From contig JANXXA010000546.1 of NCBI GenBank assembly GCA_025350885.1, positions 1-10,597 on the forward strand: a stretch of DNA of 10,597 bases, given 5' to 3'. Source of the stretch: Phenylobacterium sp. (GTDB taxonomy: Bacteria; Pseudomonadota; Alphaproteobacteria; Caulobacterales; Caulobacteraceae). The notes under the pieces were generated by a model, which was not told where the DNA came from, made no database searches, and worked only from the letters and a program-made list of their open reading frames with translations. Position 1 is the stretch's first letter; the number at the start of each line of letters is the position of its first letter. Shown piece after piece: positions 1 through 8,079 of this stretch. The position numbers and the translations under genes are program-made.

Positions 1-967
1 GAACGAAGCCACTGCACTGGGCGATGTCATCGCGCGCGTGCTGCGGGACGGCCCGCCAGACCTGCTGCTGGTGGTCGTCGACGGGGGGTCCACAGACGGC
101 AGCGTCGAAATCGTCCAGACGTTGGCGGGGCACGACCGGCGCGTGCGCCTGCTGCGCAACCCCAAACGCCTGCAAAGCGCCGGGGTGAACCTTGCGGCGC
201 GCGAATGCGGGGACGGTGTGACCTGGATGGTGCGGGTGGATGCCCACGCCGGCTATCCGGCCGACTATGTGTCCACTCTGGTCGACGAGGCGCGCCGGAC
301 GGGGGCTGCCTCGGTCGTGGTGGCGATGGAAACTCATGGGGAGGCGTGGTTCCAGCGCGCGGTCGCGGCGGCGCAGAACTCGCGGCTCGGTACGGGCGGG
401 TCGGCCCACCGCGGCGCCGGTCGGGAAGGCTGGGTAGACCACGGCCACCACGCCCTCTTCCGGATTGCGGAGTTCCTGGCGGTCGGCGGCTATGATGAAA
501 CTTTCAGCCACAACGAGGACGCCGAGCTCGATGTCCGACTGGGCAGGGCAGGCGGCAAGATCTGGCTGACCAACCGAGCGCCGATCCGATACTATCCGCG
601 GGCCACCGCGGAGGCGCTGGCCCGACAATACTTTCGCTACGGCAAGGGCCGTGCGCGGACGGTGCTGAAGCACCGCACCCGGCTGAAGGTTCGCCAGGCG
701 CTGCCGCTTGCGGTCGCACCAGCCCTCGTCCTAGGGCTTGCCGCGCCGGTTTTCTGGCCGCTCGGCATTCCGGCCGTGGCCTGGCTGAGCGGCGTGCTGG
801 GCTACGGCCTCGCCAGCGGCGCTGCCCGCCGCGACCCCGCCGTGATGATGGCCGGCGTTGCAGCGGCCATAATGCATTCGGCCTGGTCGGCGGGCTTCTG
901 GGCTGAACTCGTCAGTCGCCTGTTGCGGCCCCGGCCGAAGGTCGCGTCCGTGCGGGCCGCGGCCTGA
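1..967 (+). CDS. Family 2 glycosyltransferase, ExoA-like (5' end outside window)
   Basis: Transfers a sugar from a nucleotide donor to the lipid-linked repeat unit at the cytoplasmic face of the inner membrane; donor and linkage are not readable. The frame is open from base 2, and the first in-window residues (NEATALGDVIARV) continue the usual N-terminal GT-A fold, so the gene starts upstream and the GTG at 38 is internal. Visible motifs: VVVDGGSTDGS (nucleotide-binding strand, about bases 68-103), RVDAHAGYP (the DxD-type site, about 233-259) and HNEDAELDVRLGRAG (ED acid/base region, about 509-556). A basic stretch (QYFRYGKGRARTVLKHR) precedes about three hydrophobic segments (roughly 700-910), as in ExoA-type enzymes (succinoglycan beta-1,3-glucosyltransferase family). 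The TGA stop shares its A with the next gene's ATG (TGATG), so the two are probably translationally coupled. Family is secure; the ExoA subgroup is by motif resemblance. Confidence 0.9.
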   Translation, partial: NEATALGDVIARVLRDGPPDLLLVVVDGGSTDGSVEIVQTLAGHDRRVRLLRNPKRLQSAGVNLAARECGDGVTWMVRVDAHAGYPADYVSTLVDEARRTGAASVVVAMETHGEAWFQRAVAAAQNSRLGTGGSAHRGAGREGWVDHGHHALFRIAEFLAVGGYDETFSHNEDAELDVRLGRAGGKIWLTNRAPIRYYPRATAEALARQYFRYGKGRARTVLKHRTRLKVRQALPLAVAPALVLGLAAPVFWPLGIPAVAWLSGVLGYGLASGAARRDPAVMMAGVAAAIMHSAWSAGFWAELVSRLLRPRPKVASVRAAA

Positions 968-1914
968 TGGCGGCCCGGCCCCTCGTCTCGATCATCACCG
1001 CCAACTTCAACGGTGCACGGTTCCTCCCGGCGGCAGCTCAGAGCGTCTTCGCCCAAAGCCTTGACGCGTTCGAGTGGATCATCGCCGACGACGCCTCAAG
1101 CGACGACAGCCGCGCGTTGATCGACCAGATTGCTCGCGGCGATCCGCGGGTCGTCGCCCTGCCAGCGGAACGCAACCGCGGCCCGGCCAGCGCGCGCAAC
1201 CGGGCGCTGGCCGCGGCGCGTGGGTGCTGGATCGCGGTGTTCGACAGCGACGACGAGATGGCCGCGGACCGGCTGGAGCGTCTGGTTGCCCGTGGCGTTG
1301 CCGATGCGGCCGACATCGTCGTCGACAATCTCCTGGTCGTCTCGGAGCCGAGTGGCGCATCGGGCCGGCGCTTGCTGACCGGCGCGTCCTGGAGCGTTGC
1401 TCGTTGGATCTCGCTAGCGGCCTATATCGACGCCGGCCGCATGTACGCGCGCCGGCCTGGCCTGGGCTATCTGAAGCCGCTCTTCCGGGCCGAGGCGCTG
1501 GCGAACTTTCGATACCGCGAGACCCTTCGGATCGGCGAGGACTACGATCTGGTCGTGCGGCTGCTGGCGCGGGGCGCGCGGATGCGTTTCGAGCCCGCGG
1601 CGCTCTATCGCTACCGGCGGCATAAGGCATCGATCTCGGCGGTTCTGCGGCGGGAACACATCGAACGGATGATCGAGGCCGATGCGGAGCTTGGGCTGGA
1701 GTCGCCGCACGCGACCCGCGAGCCGGCTGCCCGGCGTGCCCAGGCCAGCCGCCGACGCTCCCTCGAGGCCGCGCTGGTTTACGACCAAGTGATCCAGACG
1801 CTGAAACAACGGCGGATTCTGGCGGGGATTTCCCAGAGCCTCCGCCGACCCGACGTCTGGCCCTTGCTGATGATGCCGATCCTGGCGCGGGCCAGACGGC
1901 TGGTTCCCGCTTGA
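967..1914 (+). CDS. Family 2 glycosyltransferase, ExoO-like
   Basis: A 315-residue cytosolic or membrane-associated glycosyltransferase that probably adds one sugar to the EPS repeat unit. It has a GT-A layout: VSIITANFNG (residues 7-16), WIIADDASSDDS (37-48), RNRGPASARNRAL (69-81), the DxD-type metal site VFDSDDE (91-97) and the acid/base region IGEDYDLVVRLL (189-200). The tail YRYRRHKASIS (214-224) followed by a basic helical segment resembles succinoglycan ExoO-type enzymes. No clear membrane spans, unlike its upstream neighbour. The ATG overlaps the upstream stop by one base, so translation by re-initiation is likely and no separate ribosome site is needed. It ends only six bases before the stop of the convergent flippase gene. 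Donor sugar and linkage cannot be assigned from sequence. Confidence 0.9.
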   Translation: MAARPLVSIITANFNGARFLPAAAQSVFAQSLDAFEWIIADDASSDDSRALIDQIARGDPRVVALPAERNRGPASARNRALAAARGCWIAVFDSDDEMAADRLERLVARGVADAADIVVDNLLVVSEPSGASGRRLLTGASWSVARWISLAAYIDAGRMYARRPGLGYLKPLFRAEALANFRYRETLRIGEDYDLVVRLLARGARMRFEPAALYRYRRHKASISAVLRREHIERMIEADAELGLESPHATREPAARRAQASRRRSLEAALVYDQVIQTLKQRRILAGISQSLRRPDVWPLLMMPILARARRLVPA

Positions 1915-1920
1915 GCGAAA
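1915..1920. other. Six-base convergent junction without a terminator
   Basis: The stop codons of the + strand glycosyltransferase (TGA, 1912-1914) and of the minus-strand flippase (TGA, 1923-1921) are separated by six bases. I see no GC-rich hairpin followed by a T-run on either strand here or just past either stop. Transcripts from the two sides therefore probably overlap, or end by Rho-dependent termination inside the opposing gene. Confidence 0.6.
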
Positions 1921-3465
1921 TCAGACGACGCTTGCGAGGCTGGACTTGACCGCGACAACACCGGGTTCGGCGGCATCGGACTGGGCGCGGGCAAAGGCCG
2001 AAAGGTCCTGCAGCAAGCTGCGTCGGAACCCGGTGATCACCGCCAGATAGGCGACGGCGCCCGCCGCCACGGCCACCGCGAAGGCGCCGAGCGTCGAAGG
2101 ACCGGCGAATTCGCCGCGGGCGACGAGCACCGCCGCCGTCATCATCGAGACGCCCACCGTCGCCGGGGTGAATGCGGCGATCAGCACTCGACTGGAAAGC
2201 GTGAGCTCGCGGGCCAGCCTGCGGATGTAGAGGAGGGACACCGCGCCCATGCCCGCCGCGAGCGCCCCGGAGACGGCGCCAAGCCCCAGCCCGACACTAA
2301 GCGCCACCGCCACGATTGTGGTAAAAGCGAGCACCAGCGACATGCTTAGCTGCAGCCTGGAGCGGCCAAGGCCCATCGCGGTCGTTGCCATGATTGAGCA
2401 CAGGCAGAAGAAGAATCCGGCCCCTGACAGCAGCTGCAATGGCGTAATGGCGCCCAACCATTTCGGCCCGAGCACCAGCGGTACAGCGAGGTCGGCCGTC
2501 AGCGCCAAGCCGCAGAACAGCGGGGCGAGTACGGCCGACCCCAACCGCAGCGCCGAGACCGCCAGGGCGGCGGACCTGCGCGCGTCCCCTGCGGTCCGCG
2601 ACATCGCGGTGAAGATGTAAAGGTAGAGCGGCCCGGAGATCAGCATGTCGGGGACCCGGACAATCTGATACGCCATGGCATAGAAACCCAGCGACGACAC
2701 GCCCATCACGGCGCCGACGATTAGGCTGTCAAGGTTGCGCGACACGAAGTCGGCGAGTATCGCGCCGGTGGTGCTGAGGCCGAACGCCAGGAGAGGCCGC
2801 GCCTCGGCGAACCGCCAGCTGAAGCCGATGACGGCGCCGCTATTTGAGGTGACCCAGATGACCTTGGTGGTCCAAAGCACCAGCTGCTGGGCGACCAGGC
2901 TCCATGCTCCCCAGCCATGCAGCGCGGCGGTCACCGCCGCGGCGGCGCCGGCAGCGGTTGAAAGCAGGTCACCGACCGCGAACACCGCGAACCGGCCCTC
3001 GCGGATGATCCGCCCGTTGGAGACCCCGGTCAGTCCGTTCATCAGCAGGATCGGGCTCAACACCATGATCAGGAGCGGCAGCCGCGGCTGGTGCAGGATG
3101 GCGCCCATCGGCAGGGCGGCGGCGCAGCAGAAGAGGGCCAGGGCCGCGCCGATGGCGGCGGTCAGCCAGAAGACCGTGGACTCCAGCTCCCGGCTCGCCT
3201 CCCTCTGGCGGCCGAGCGCGTAACCCAGCCCGCCGTCCGCGAGAACATTGGCCAGGAGGATGAACGGCATCGCCAGCGCGACGAGCCCGTACTCCGCCGG
3301 CCCGACGAGCCGGGCGAGCAGCGGAAGCAGGGCGAATTGCAGGGTCAGGCGGATCGCGCTGGCGCCGGCCAGCGCCAAGGCGCCCACCGACGTCCGACGC
3401 GCACGCTCGGCGTGCGGGGGAAGGTTACGCCCTCGCCAGCGGCCCCGATCGCTGGCTCGCCTCAT
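1921..3465 (-). CDS. Wzx-type polysaccharide flippase (MOP/PST superfamily)
   Basis: A 514-residue inner-membrane protein expected to flip the undecaprenyl-linked repeat unit from the cytoplasmic to the periplasmic face. About a dozen hydrophobic segments run through it. The N-terminal signature (residues about 27-86, including RLVGPAEYGLVALAMPFIL and DGGLGYALGRQ) is typical of WzxC-like polysaccharide transporters, as is DFVSRNLDSLIVGAVMG further on. The frame is open for 152 codons upstream of this start, but that stretch is arginine- and proline-rich and lies over the polymerase gene. I chose the ATG at 3465 because it overlaps the polymerase TGA as ATGA (3462-3465). No Shine-Dalgarno sequence is visible upstream, which fits translational coupling; the GTG at residue 27 is a less likely alternative. 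Last gene of the minus-strand block. Specific substrate unknown. Confidence 0.9.
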   Translation of the reverse strand: MRRASDRGRWRGRNLPPHAERARRTSVGALALAGASAIRLTLQFALLPLLARLVGPAEYGLVALAMPFILLANVLADGGLGYALGRQREASRELESTVFWLTAAIGAALALFCCAAALPMGAILHQPRLPLLIMVLSPILLMNGLTGVSNGRIIREGRFAVFAVGDLLSTAAGAAAAVTAALHGWGAWSLVAQQLVLWTTKVIWVTSNSGAVIGFSWRFAEARPLLAFGLSTTGAILADFVSRNLDSLIVGAVMGVSSLGFYAMAYQIVRVPDMLISGPLYLYIFTAMSRTAGDARRSAALAVSALRLGSAVLAPLFCGLALTADLAVPLVLGPKWLGAITPLQLLSGAGFFFCLCSIMATTAMGLGRSRLQLSMSLVLAFTTIVAVALSVGLGLGAVSGALAAGMGAVSLLYIRRLARELTLSSRVLIAAFTPATVGVSMMTAAVLVARGEFAGPSTLGAFAVAVAAGAVAYLAVITGFRRSLLQDLSAFARAQSDAAEPGVVAVKSSLASVV

Positions 3466-4949
3466 CGGATGTGGCGCGGCGGGCCTGCGGTCGGATGCTG
3501 CGCGCCGCCGGCGTCTATGTAGCGCAGGCGAGCGAGGTCCGCCGAGGCCCCGTCCGTAGTCAAGGCGCGAAGACGCAGGACTGAAGGCTGCGCGAACGAC
3601 CGGGGCCGATCGGCCGGCCAGGGCCGTTTGAACCGCAAGCCCGCGCCAAGCGCGGCAAACGCCAGGACCGATGAAAAATAGAAGGGCGCGATGCCGATCG
3701 TCTCTATTGGGGTGCGGGCCAGCTGGTAGAGCCACAGACTGATCCAGAAGACCAGCGAGAGGCTTGGCCGCGCCACGAACCTCCGCACGAGCGCGATCAT
3801 GCCGATCAACACGACGGCGATGATCACCACCGCCCCCGACCAGCCCAAGGTCACCAGGATATCGACCAGGGTATTGTGGAAGGTGAAGCCGGAGCGGCTG
3901 TCGATGCCGAAGTATTGCCACAGGCCCTCGGCATCAGGGTTGCCCTGCCGCCAGAAGGCGTAATATCCGCGCCCGAGCATCGGCTTCTCCCGGATCAGAT
4001 CCGCGGCGCGATACCAGAGGTAGGTCCGCCCGGTCAGGGTGGGGTCCTTGTCGAACAGGCTGGCCCCAAGCTCGATCAGCGCCGCCGACAGGCTGCGGTA
4101 GAAGAGGCCGCCCGCGATCAGGCACAACGCCACCGCGCAGGTGACCCAGCCGCGGAAGACCTTGCCGGCATAGATCAGCGGGGTGATCGCCAGCATCGCT
4201 CCAAGCCCCATTCCCAGGCCCAGCAACGCGCCGGCCGAGCGCGCGGAAATGACCGTGAACAGGTCGAGGCCGATGGCCACGGCGCCGATCCCCAGCCAGA
4301 TCCAGGCCCGGCTCCGCAGCGCCAGCATCACCGCCGCCAGGGACACGATGATGCCGCTGGAGGCGATGTCGGCCAGGAGGTTCTTGCTTGAGGTCAGGCC
4401 GGAAAAGGCTTCTCCCCCGGCCCCTACGCCAATGCCCACGGTCCCGCCACCTATCCGCGCGACGATCACATAGATCAGGAACGCGAGCGTCAGACCACGG
4501 ATCACGCTTTCCTGGCTGGCCGCCGAGGATAACAGCATGCCGACAATCACGGTGATCGCCAGTTCGGCCGCATAACGCAGGCTGTCGGCGGGCGCCTCGG
4601 ACCAGACGACCGAGAGCAGAGCGACAGCTGGCACGAGCAAGAGGAAACCGCGACGCAGCAGGATCCGGCCCAGGCCTTTGCGACGCACAAACACATAGAG
4701 CGGGGCCAGGCCCGCCACCATCGCCGCGCCGAGGGTTGTGATCTGGGCGATAAACAGCAGGGACAGGAAGAAGGCGAGAGCGAACATGCCATCGACGTCC
4801 AACCACCGCGGCGCGGCGACGGTCGGGACGACGGGCGTGGCTGCCGCCCGCTGGCGGCGCCAGGCGCCGGGATCGGGCGCGGCGACCTCGCCGCCCCTTA
4901 TCCGCCGATGGCGCACCGGGGGTCTCGCGTCGCTCCAGACGCCGCTCAT
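3462..4949 (-). CDS. ExoQ/O-antigen-ligase-family EPS polymerase (Wzy-like)
   Basis: A 495-residue polytopic inner-membrane protein of the O-antigen ligase/polymerase superfamily. In this context it most likely polymerises flipped repeat units in the periplasm (ExoQ/Wzy role) rather than ligating to lipid A. Visible: about ten hydrophobic segments from residue 54 to 437; a glycine-rich loop with SGLTSSKNLLADIA (183-196); the large periplasmic loop with TGRTYLWYRAADLI (307-320), LGRGYYAFW (325-333) and FHNTLVDILVTLGWSG (357-372), where the HN pair is characteristic. Start chosen at the ATG overlapping the hydrolase stop as ATGA (4946-4949); the frame extends 27 codons further up, but only over that gene. 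The N-terminal ~53 residues and C-terminal ~55 residues are hydrophilic, arginine- and proline-rich tails with no recognised domain. WaaL-type ligase activity is the alternative, made less likely by the neighbouring Wzx, Wzc and Wza. Confidence 0.88.
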   Translation of the reverse strand: MSGVWSDARPPVRHRRIRGGEVAAPDPGAWRRQRAAATPVVPTVAAPRWLDVDGMFALAFFLSLLFIAQITTLGAAMVAGLAPLYVFVRRKGLGRILLRRGFLLLVPAVALLSVVWSEAPADSLRYAAELAITVIVGMLLSSAASQESVIRGLTLAFLIYVIVARIGGGTVGIGVGAGGEAFSGLTSSKNLLADIASSGIIVSLAAVMLALRSRAWIWLGIGAVAIGLDLFTVISARSAGALLGLGMGLGAMLAITPLIYAGKVFRGWVTCAVALCLIAGGLFYRSLSAALIELGASLFDKDPTLTGRTYLWYRAADLIREKPMLGRGYYAFWRQGNPDAEGLWQYFGIDSRSGFTFHNTLVDILVTLGWSGAVVIIAVVLIGMIALVRRFVARPSLSLVFWISLWLYQLARTPIETIGIAPFYFSSVLAFAALGAGLRFKRPWPADRPRSFAQPSVLRLRALTTDGASADLARLRYIDAGGAQHPTAGPPRHIR

Positions 4950-5836
4950 CGGGCGAACCGGTAGGCGCGGATATAGTCGATGACGAAGCGGGCCGGGAAC
5001 TGTGTGGCGGCGTCCGGCGCTCCGGCCCAATCTCCGCCCAGTGCGACGTTGGCCAGCAGGTACATCGGCTTGTTGAGGTCGGCCGGCGTCGGGATCCGCT
5101 TGACTTCGCGGCCATCCACGAACCAGACGAGCTCTTGTCGATCCCAGCTGACTGAATAGGTGTGAAAACCCTCGGGACTGACCGCCACTTCGGTGCCGCC
5201 GTCCTTGGCCAGCTTTGAATGGGCGGTGACGTAAACCTTCGAGGGATCGCCGATGCTCTCCAGCACGTCGATTTCGGGAGGCCAGTCGAGATCGGATGGC
5301 AGCAGCCAGAAGGCCGGCCAGACGCCTTTGCCGCGCGGCAACTTCGCCCGAATCTCGAAATAGCCATAGGTCTGCGAGAACGACGGCTGGGTAGTGATCA
5401 AGCCGGATGTATACTGGAAGCGGTCTATCTTCGCCGCCAACGCGGAACTCGCCCGGTCGGCGATTATCGCTAGATTTCCGTTGTCGATCTGGAACGGATT
5501 TAGCCCCAGCGGGCGGGCCAGTTCATCAGAGCGGCCCGTGCCTGAGCGCGCGGCGTGAGCCCGCATTTCTGGATCGACGTAGAGCTGCAGTTCCTTGTTC
5601 CACTTGAGCGTTCGCAGCTCGTAGTCGTCCTCGGCCCGGCCGTCTCGGAAGGTTGTGCGCCAGACTCCTTTGCCGCCAGTCCATCGCTCGAAGCTATTGA
5701 ATTCGTCGGCGAAGGTCAGCACCAGTTGCCGGCCGTCCGGGGTACTCTTCAGAGGACCGTCGGCTGCCTTGCAACCGCTGGCGGCCAATGAGGCAATGCC
5801 TACGAAGGCCATCGAAGCAAGGATGTTCGGCCGCAT
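4946..5836 (-). CDS. Family 16 glycoside hydrolase, probable lipoprotein (ExoK-like)
   Basis: A 296-residue secreted beta-glycanase, likely cleaving internal beta-1,3 or beta-1,4 links of the EPS. The N-terminus (MRPNILASMAFVGIASLAAS, then GC) is a signal sequence with a lipobox-like ASGC ending at Cys22, so it is probably lipid-anchored facing the periplasm; the -3 residue is Ala rather than the favoured Leu, so simple secretion remains possible. The mature part is a GH16 jelly roll: FADEFNSFERW (42-52), YGYFEIRAKLPRGKGVWPAF (157-176), the catalytic EIDVLE with nucleophile E188, D190 and acid/base E193, then YSVSWDRQELVWFVDGREV (227-245) and a C-terminal IDYIRAYR strand. The ATG at 5836 was chosen for its signal peptide and for AGGGG in front, which overlaps the wzc TAG stop 11 bases upstream. 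The longer upstream frame lies over wzc. Its place between the export kinase and the polymerase suggests trimming or release of nascent polymer. Confidence 0.92.
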   Translation of the reverse strand: MRPNILASMAFVGIASLAASGCKAADGPLKSTPDGRQLVLTFADEFNSFERWTGGKGVWRTTFRDGRAEDDYELRTLKWNKELQLYVDPEMRAHAARSGTGRSDELARPLGLNPFQIDNGNLAIIADRASSALAAKIDRFQYTSGLITTQPSFSQTYGYFEIRAKLPRGKGVWPAFWLLPSDLDWPPEIDVLESIGDPSKVYVTAHSKLAKDGGTEVAVSPEGFHTYSVSWDRQELVWFVDGREVKRIPTPADLNKPMYLLANVALGGDWAGAPDAATQFPARFVIDYIRAYRFAR

Positions 5837-5847
5837 GCTGCGAGCCC

Positions 5848-8058
5848 CTAGGCGGCGGCGATGTAGTAGTCTTTGAAGTAGCCGTAGTAATCGCTTGAAT
5901 CGCCGTATCCGTAGCGAGCCTGGCCCTTGACGTTCACCTTGGTCAGCAGGGCTCCGGCGACGGTGGCTCCACATTCCTGCAGAATGTCGACGGCCGCCTG
6001 GGCCGCGCGCATGGGAGTCTTGTTCCACTGCACGATGTAGAGCACCCGATCCGCCTTGGCCGCCAGGATGCGCGCGTCAGCGACGCCGAGGATCGGCGGG
6101 GTGTCGAGGATCACATAGTCGAACTGGGCGGCCAGCTGACGAAGCACCTCGTCGGTTGCCGGGTTGGAGAACAGGTCGTAGGGCACGCTCTTACCGCTGG
6201 CGGGCAGCACGAAGAGATTTGTGCGAGGATCATGCTTCAACGCCTCGCGCATCGATATGCCGTTCTCCACCACTTCGACGATCCCGACCTCGCTGGCGTC
6301 GATCAGCTTGCTGACGCCACGCTGGCGAAGATCGCAGTCGACCAGCACGACGCGGGAGCCGGACAGCGCCAGGGTCCGCGCCAAGCAGAGCGACGTCAGG
6401 CTCTTGCCCTCGCGCGGAACCGCGGATGTGATCGCGATCAACCGGGCGTCGTCGCCGCGGCTGGTGGTCATCAGGAAGGCGCGCAGGTTGCGAAACGCCT
6501 CCGCGAAGCCCGAGAAAGGGTAGTTCAGCAGGTACTCGGCCGGCGTCCCCTCAGGTCCGCGCAGGCCCCTGGGAAGCACGGACTTGAAGTCGGGCAGAAC
6601 CCCCGCGAATGGAACGCCGAGTTCGCGCTCGACGTCGAGCCGGCTGCGCATGTGCTTGTCCCAGAATTCGGCGACCAGCACCGCTGCGGCGCCGGTGATC
6701 AAAGCCGCCAGGACCGCCAGGATCGCCGCGATCTTCATGTTCGGCGATGAGGGCGCGGTAGGCGCGGGGGCCGCGGAACTGACGCTGGCGTCGGCCTGCT
6801 GCAGGCTGCCCTCGGCGGCGACTTGCTTGGCGCGGTTGAGGTATGCCTCATAGATCTGCTTGGCCGAGTCGGCCCGTTGCTGGATGGCCAGCAGGCCGAC
6901 CTGCGCCTGGCTGTTGGAGGCCAGGCCGCCCTGGGCGTGACCGCGGCTTCCGGTGAGCGAGGCCTCCCGTCCGGCGGCCGCCGTGGCCTCGGCCCGCAGA
7001 CTGGAGAGGATGCGGTTGATCTCCGCCTGAATCTGGGCCCGGATGTCGTCCAGCTGCGCCTGGCTGCGCCTCACTTCCGGGTATTCCGGCTTGAAGTCGG
7101 TCCGCAGCTGCGCGAGGCGAACGCTGGTCTCAGCCTCCTTCTTGCGCAATTCCTTGATGGTGTCTGAGCCTAGCGCCGCGCCCACGTCGGCGCCGGCGCT
7201 GCCGTTGCGCACTTGGCCCAGGGCGGCGGCGAGGCGAGCGGATTTCTCAGCGTGGTCGGCCTTGGCGAGCGAGACCTGCTGGTTGAGGGTGGAGACTTCC
7301 TGCTCGGCCATGGTGGCGCCTTCAGCGCTCAGCAGGCCATGGGCGTTCTTGTATTCGACAACCCGCGTCTCCGCCAACTCGGCGTCGCGCCGCATTTGCT
7401 CCAGACTTGCGCCCAGCTCGGTGTTGGCGCGGGTGACAGCGGCCAGCTTCGCGTCGAGCTGGCGCGTGAGATAGGTGTCGATGATGGTGTTCGTGATCAT
7501 CGCGGCCTTGCGCGGCGACTGAGCGGAAAAACCAACCTGCACCACATAGGTAAGGCCGGCGCGACGGGCCCACGTCTTCGACAGGACCTTGTTGGTCACC
7601 CGCGCGAGCGTCCGCGGGTCGGGGCTGGCGAGCGCGGAATGCGCCGGCACGGCCCCGAACAGGCCCGGGGCCATGATCGGATTGAACTCCGGATCATTGT
7701 AGAGCTTGAGCCGCTTGACCACGTCGAGCGCGAGCGCGTTCGAGCGCAAGATTTCGACCTGGGTATCGACGGCGCTGGTGTCCGGCGGCAGCCCGCCACC
7801 CTGCTGCGAGGTGTCCGTCAGGTTGGTGTGCTTTGGGTCAATAAGCACCGACCCCACGGCGGTATAGGTCCGCGGCTGGAATGCGAAGACTGCGAGCACC
7901 AGGACAAACACGGCGAGCGCGACGCCAAGTCCCACAGGCGCGCGCTGCAGAAGCACACCGAGCCACTGGCGCACGTGCATCTTCTCCGGTTCGACAGGCC
8001 GGAAGGTGGCGGCCCCCTGCGCGGGAAACTGGCTGAAACTTGGAATGAGGCTGTTCAT
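5848..8058 (-). CDS. wzc: Wzc/ExoP-type polysaccharide co-polymerase with tyrosine autokinase
   Basis: A 736-residue inner-membrane protein that controls EPS polymerisation and export. Domain order: a short cytoplasmic N-terminus with a Wzz-type segment; membrane span 1 (about 42-61); a periplasmic region beginning TYTAVGSVLIDPK and SAVDTQVEILRS, with long alanine-, glutamine- and glutamate-rich coiled coils (about 205-420); a proline-rich stretch and membrane span 2 (about 442-463); and a cytoplasmic BY-kinase domain. Kinase motifs are Walker A AVPREGKS (546-553, matching [AG]x4GK[ST]), Walker A' VVLVDCDLR (570-578) and Walker B YVILDTPP (648-655). The tail carries seven tyrosines between residues 716 and 732, the usual autophosphorylation cluster. 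Kinase and co-polymerase are in one chain, unlike Firmicute CapA/CapB. The start at 8058 has a weak, structured ribosome site. The ATG of Met27 (7980) has GGAG three bases upstream and is an alternative, but would remove part of a plausible N-terminus. Confidence 0.94.
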   Translation of the reverse strand: MNSLIPSFSQFPAQGAATFRPVEPEKMHVRQWLGVLLQRAPVGLGVALAVFVLVLAVFAFQPRTYTAVGSVLIDPKHTNLTDTSQQGGGLPPDTSAVDTQVEILRSNALALDVVKRLKLYNDPEFNPIMAPGLFGAVPAHSALASPDPRTLARVTNKVLSKTWARRAGLTYVVQVGFSAQSPRKAAMITNTIIDTYLTRQLDAKLAAVTRANTELGASLEQMRRDAELAETRVVEYKNAHGLLSAEGATMAEQEVSTLNQQVSLAKADHAEKSARLAAALGQVRNGSAGADVGAALGSDTIKELRKKEAETSVRLAQLRTDFKPEYPEVRRSQAQLDDIRAQIQAEINRILSSLRAEATAAAGREASLTGSRGHAQGGLASNSQAQVGLLAIQQRADSAKQIYEAYLNRAKQVAAEGSLQQADASVSSAAPAPTAPSSPNMKIAAILAVLAALITGAAAVLVAEFWDKHMRSRLDVERELGVPFAGVLPDFKSVLPRGLRGPEGTPAEYLLNYPFSGFAEAFRNLRAFLMTTSRGDDARLIAITSAVPREGKSLTSLCLARTLALSGSRVVLVDCDLRQRGVSKLIDASEVGIVEVVENGISMREALKHDPRTNLFVLPASGKSVPYDLFSNPATDEVLRQLAAQFDYVILDTPPILGVADARILAAKADRVLYIVQWNKTPMRAAQAAVDILQECGATVAGALLTKVNVKGQARYGYGDSSDYYGYFKDYYIAAA

Positions 8059-8062
8059 GAAT

Positions 8063-8079
8063 CGCCCGCTTTCTGGGCG
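8063..8079 (-). promoter_or_regulatory. Hairpin over the wzc ribosome-binding region
   Basis: In the wzc mRNA direction, CGCCC pairs with GGGCG across a seven-base loop (AGAAAGC). The stem ends four bases before the ATG at 8058, so the purine-rich stretch that would serve as ribosome site sits in the loop and 3' arm. Such a fold could tune wzc translation. The stem is only five G/C pairs and may be chance in GC-rich DNA. Confidence 0.3.

Noticed and set aside
3466..3921. 152-codon open frame on the minus strand directly upstream of and in frame with the flippase
   Set aside because: It lies over the polymerase gene in another frame, is rich in Arg, Pro and Gly with no membrane or family pattern, and the ATGA overlap at 3462-3465 gives a good start.
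3934..5367. 477-codon minus-strand frame spanning polymerase and hydrolase
   Set aside because: Overlaps two well-supported genes in a different frame; composition (Arg, Ser, Pro rich) is typical of GC-rich shadow frames and no family is recognisable.
5837..6028. 64-codon N-terminal extension of the family 16 hydrolase
   Set aside because: Lies over the 3' end of wzc, is strongly basic, and would bury the signal peptide that starts at 5836.
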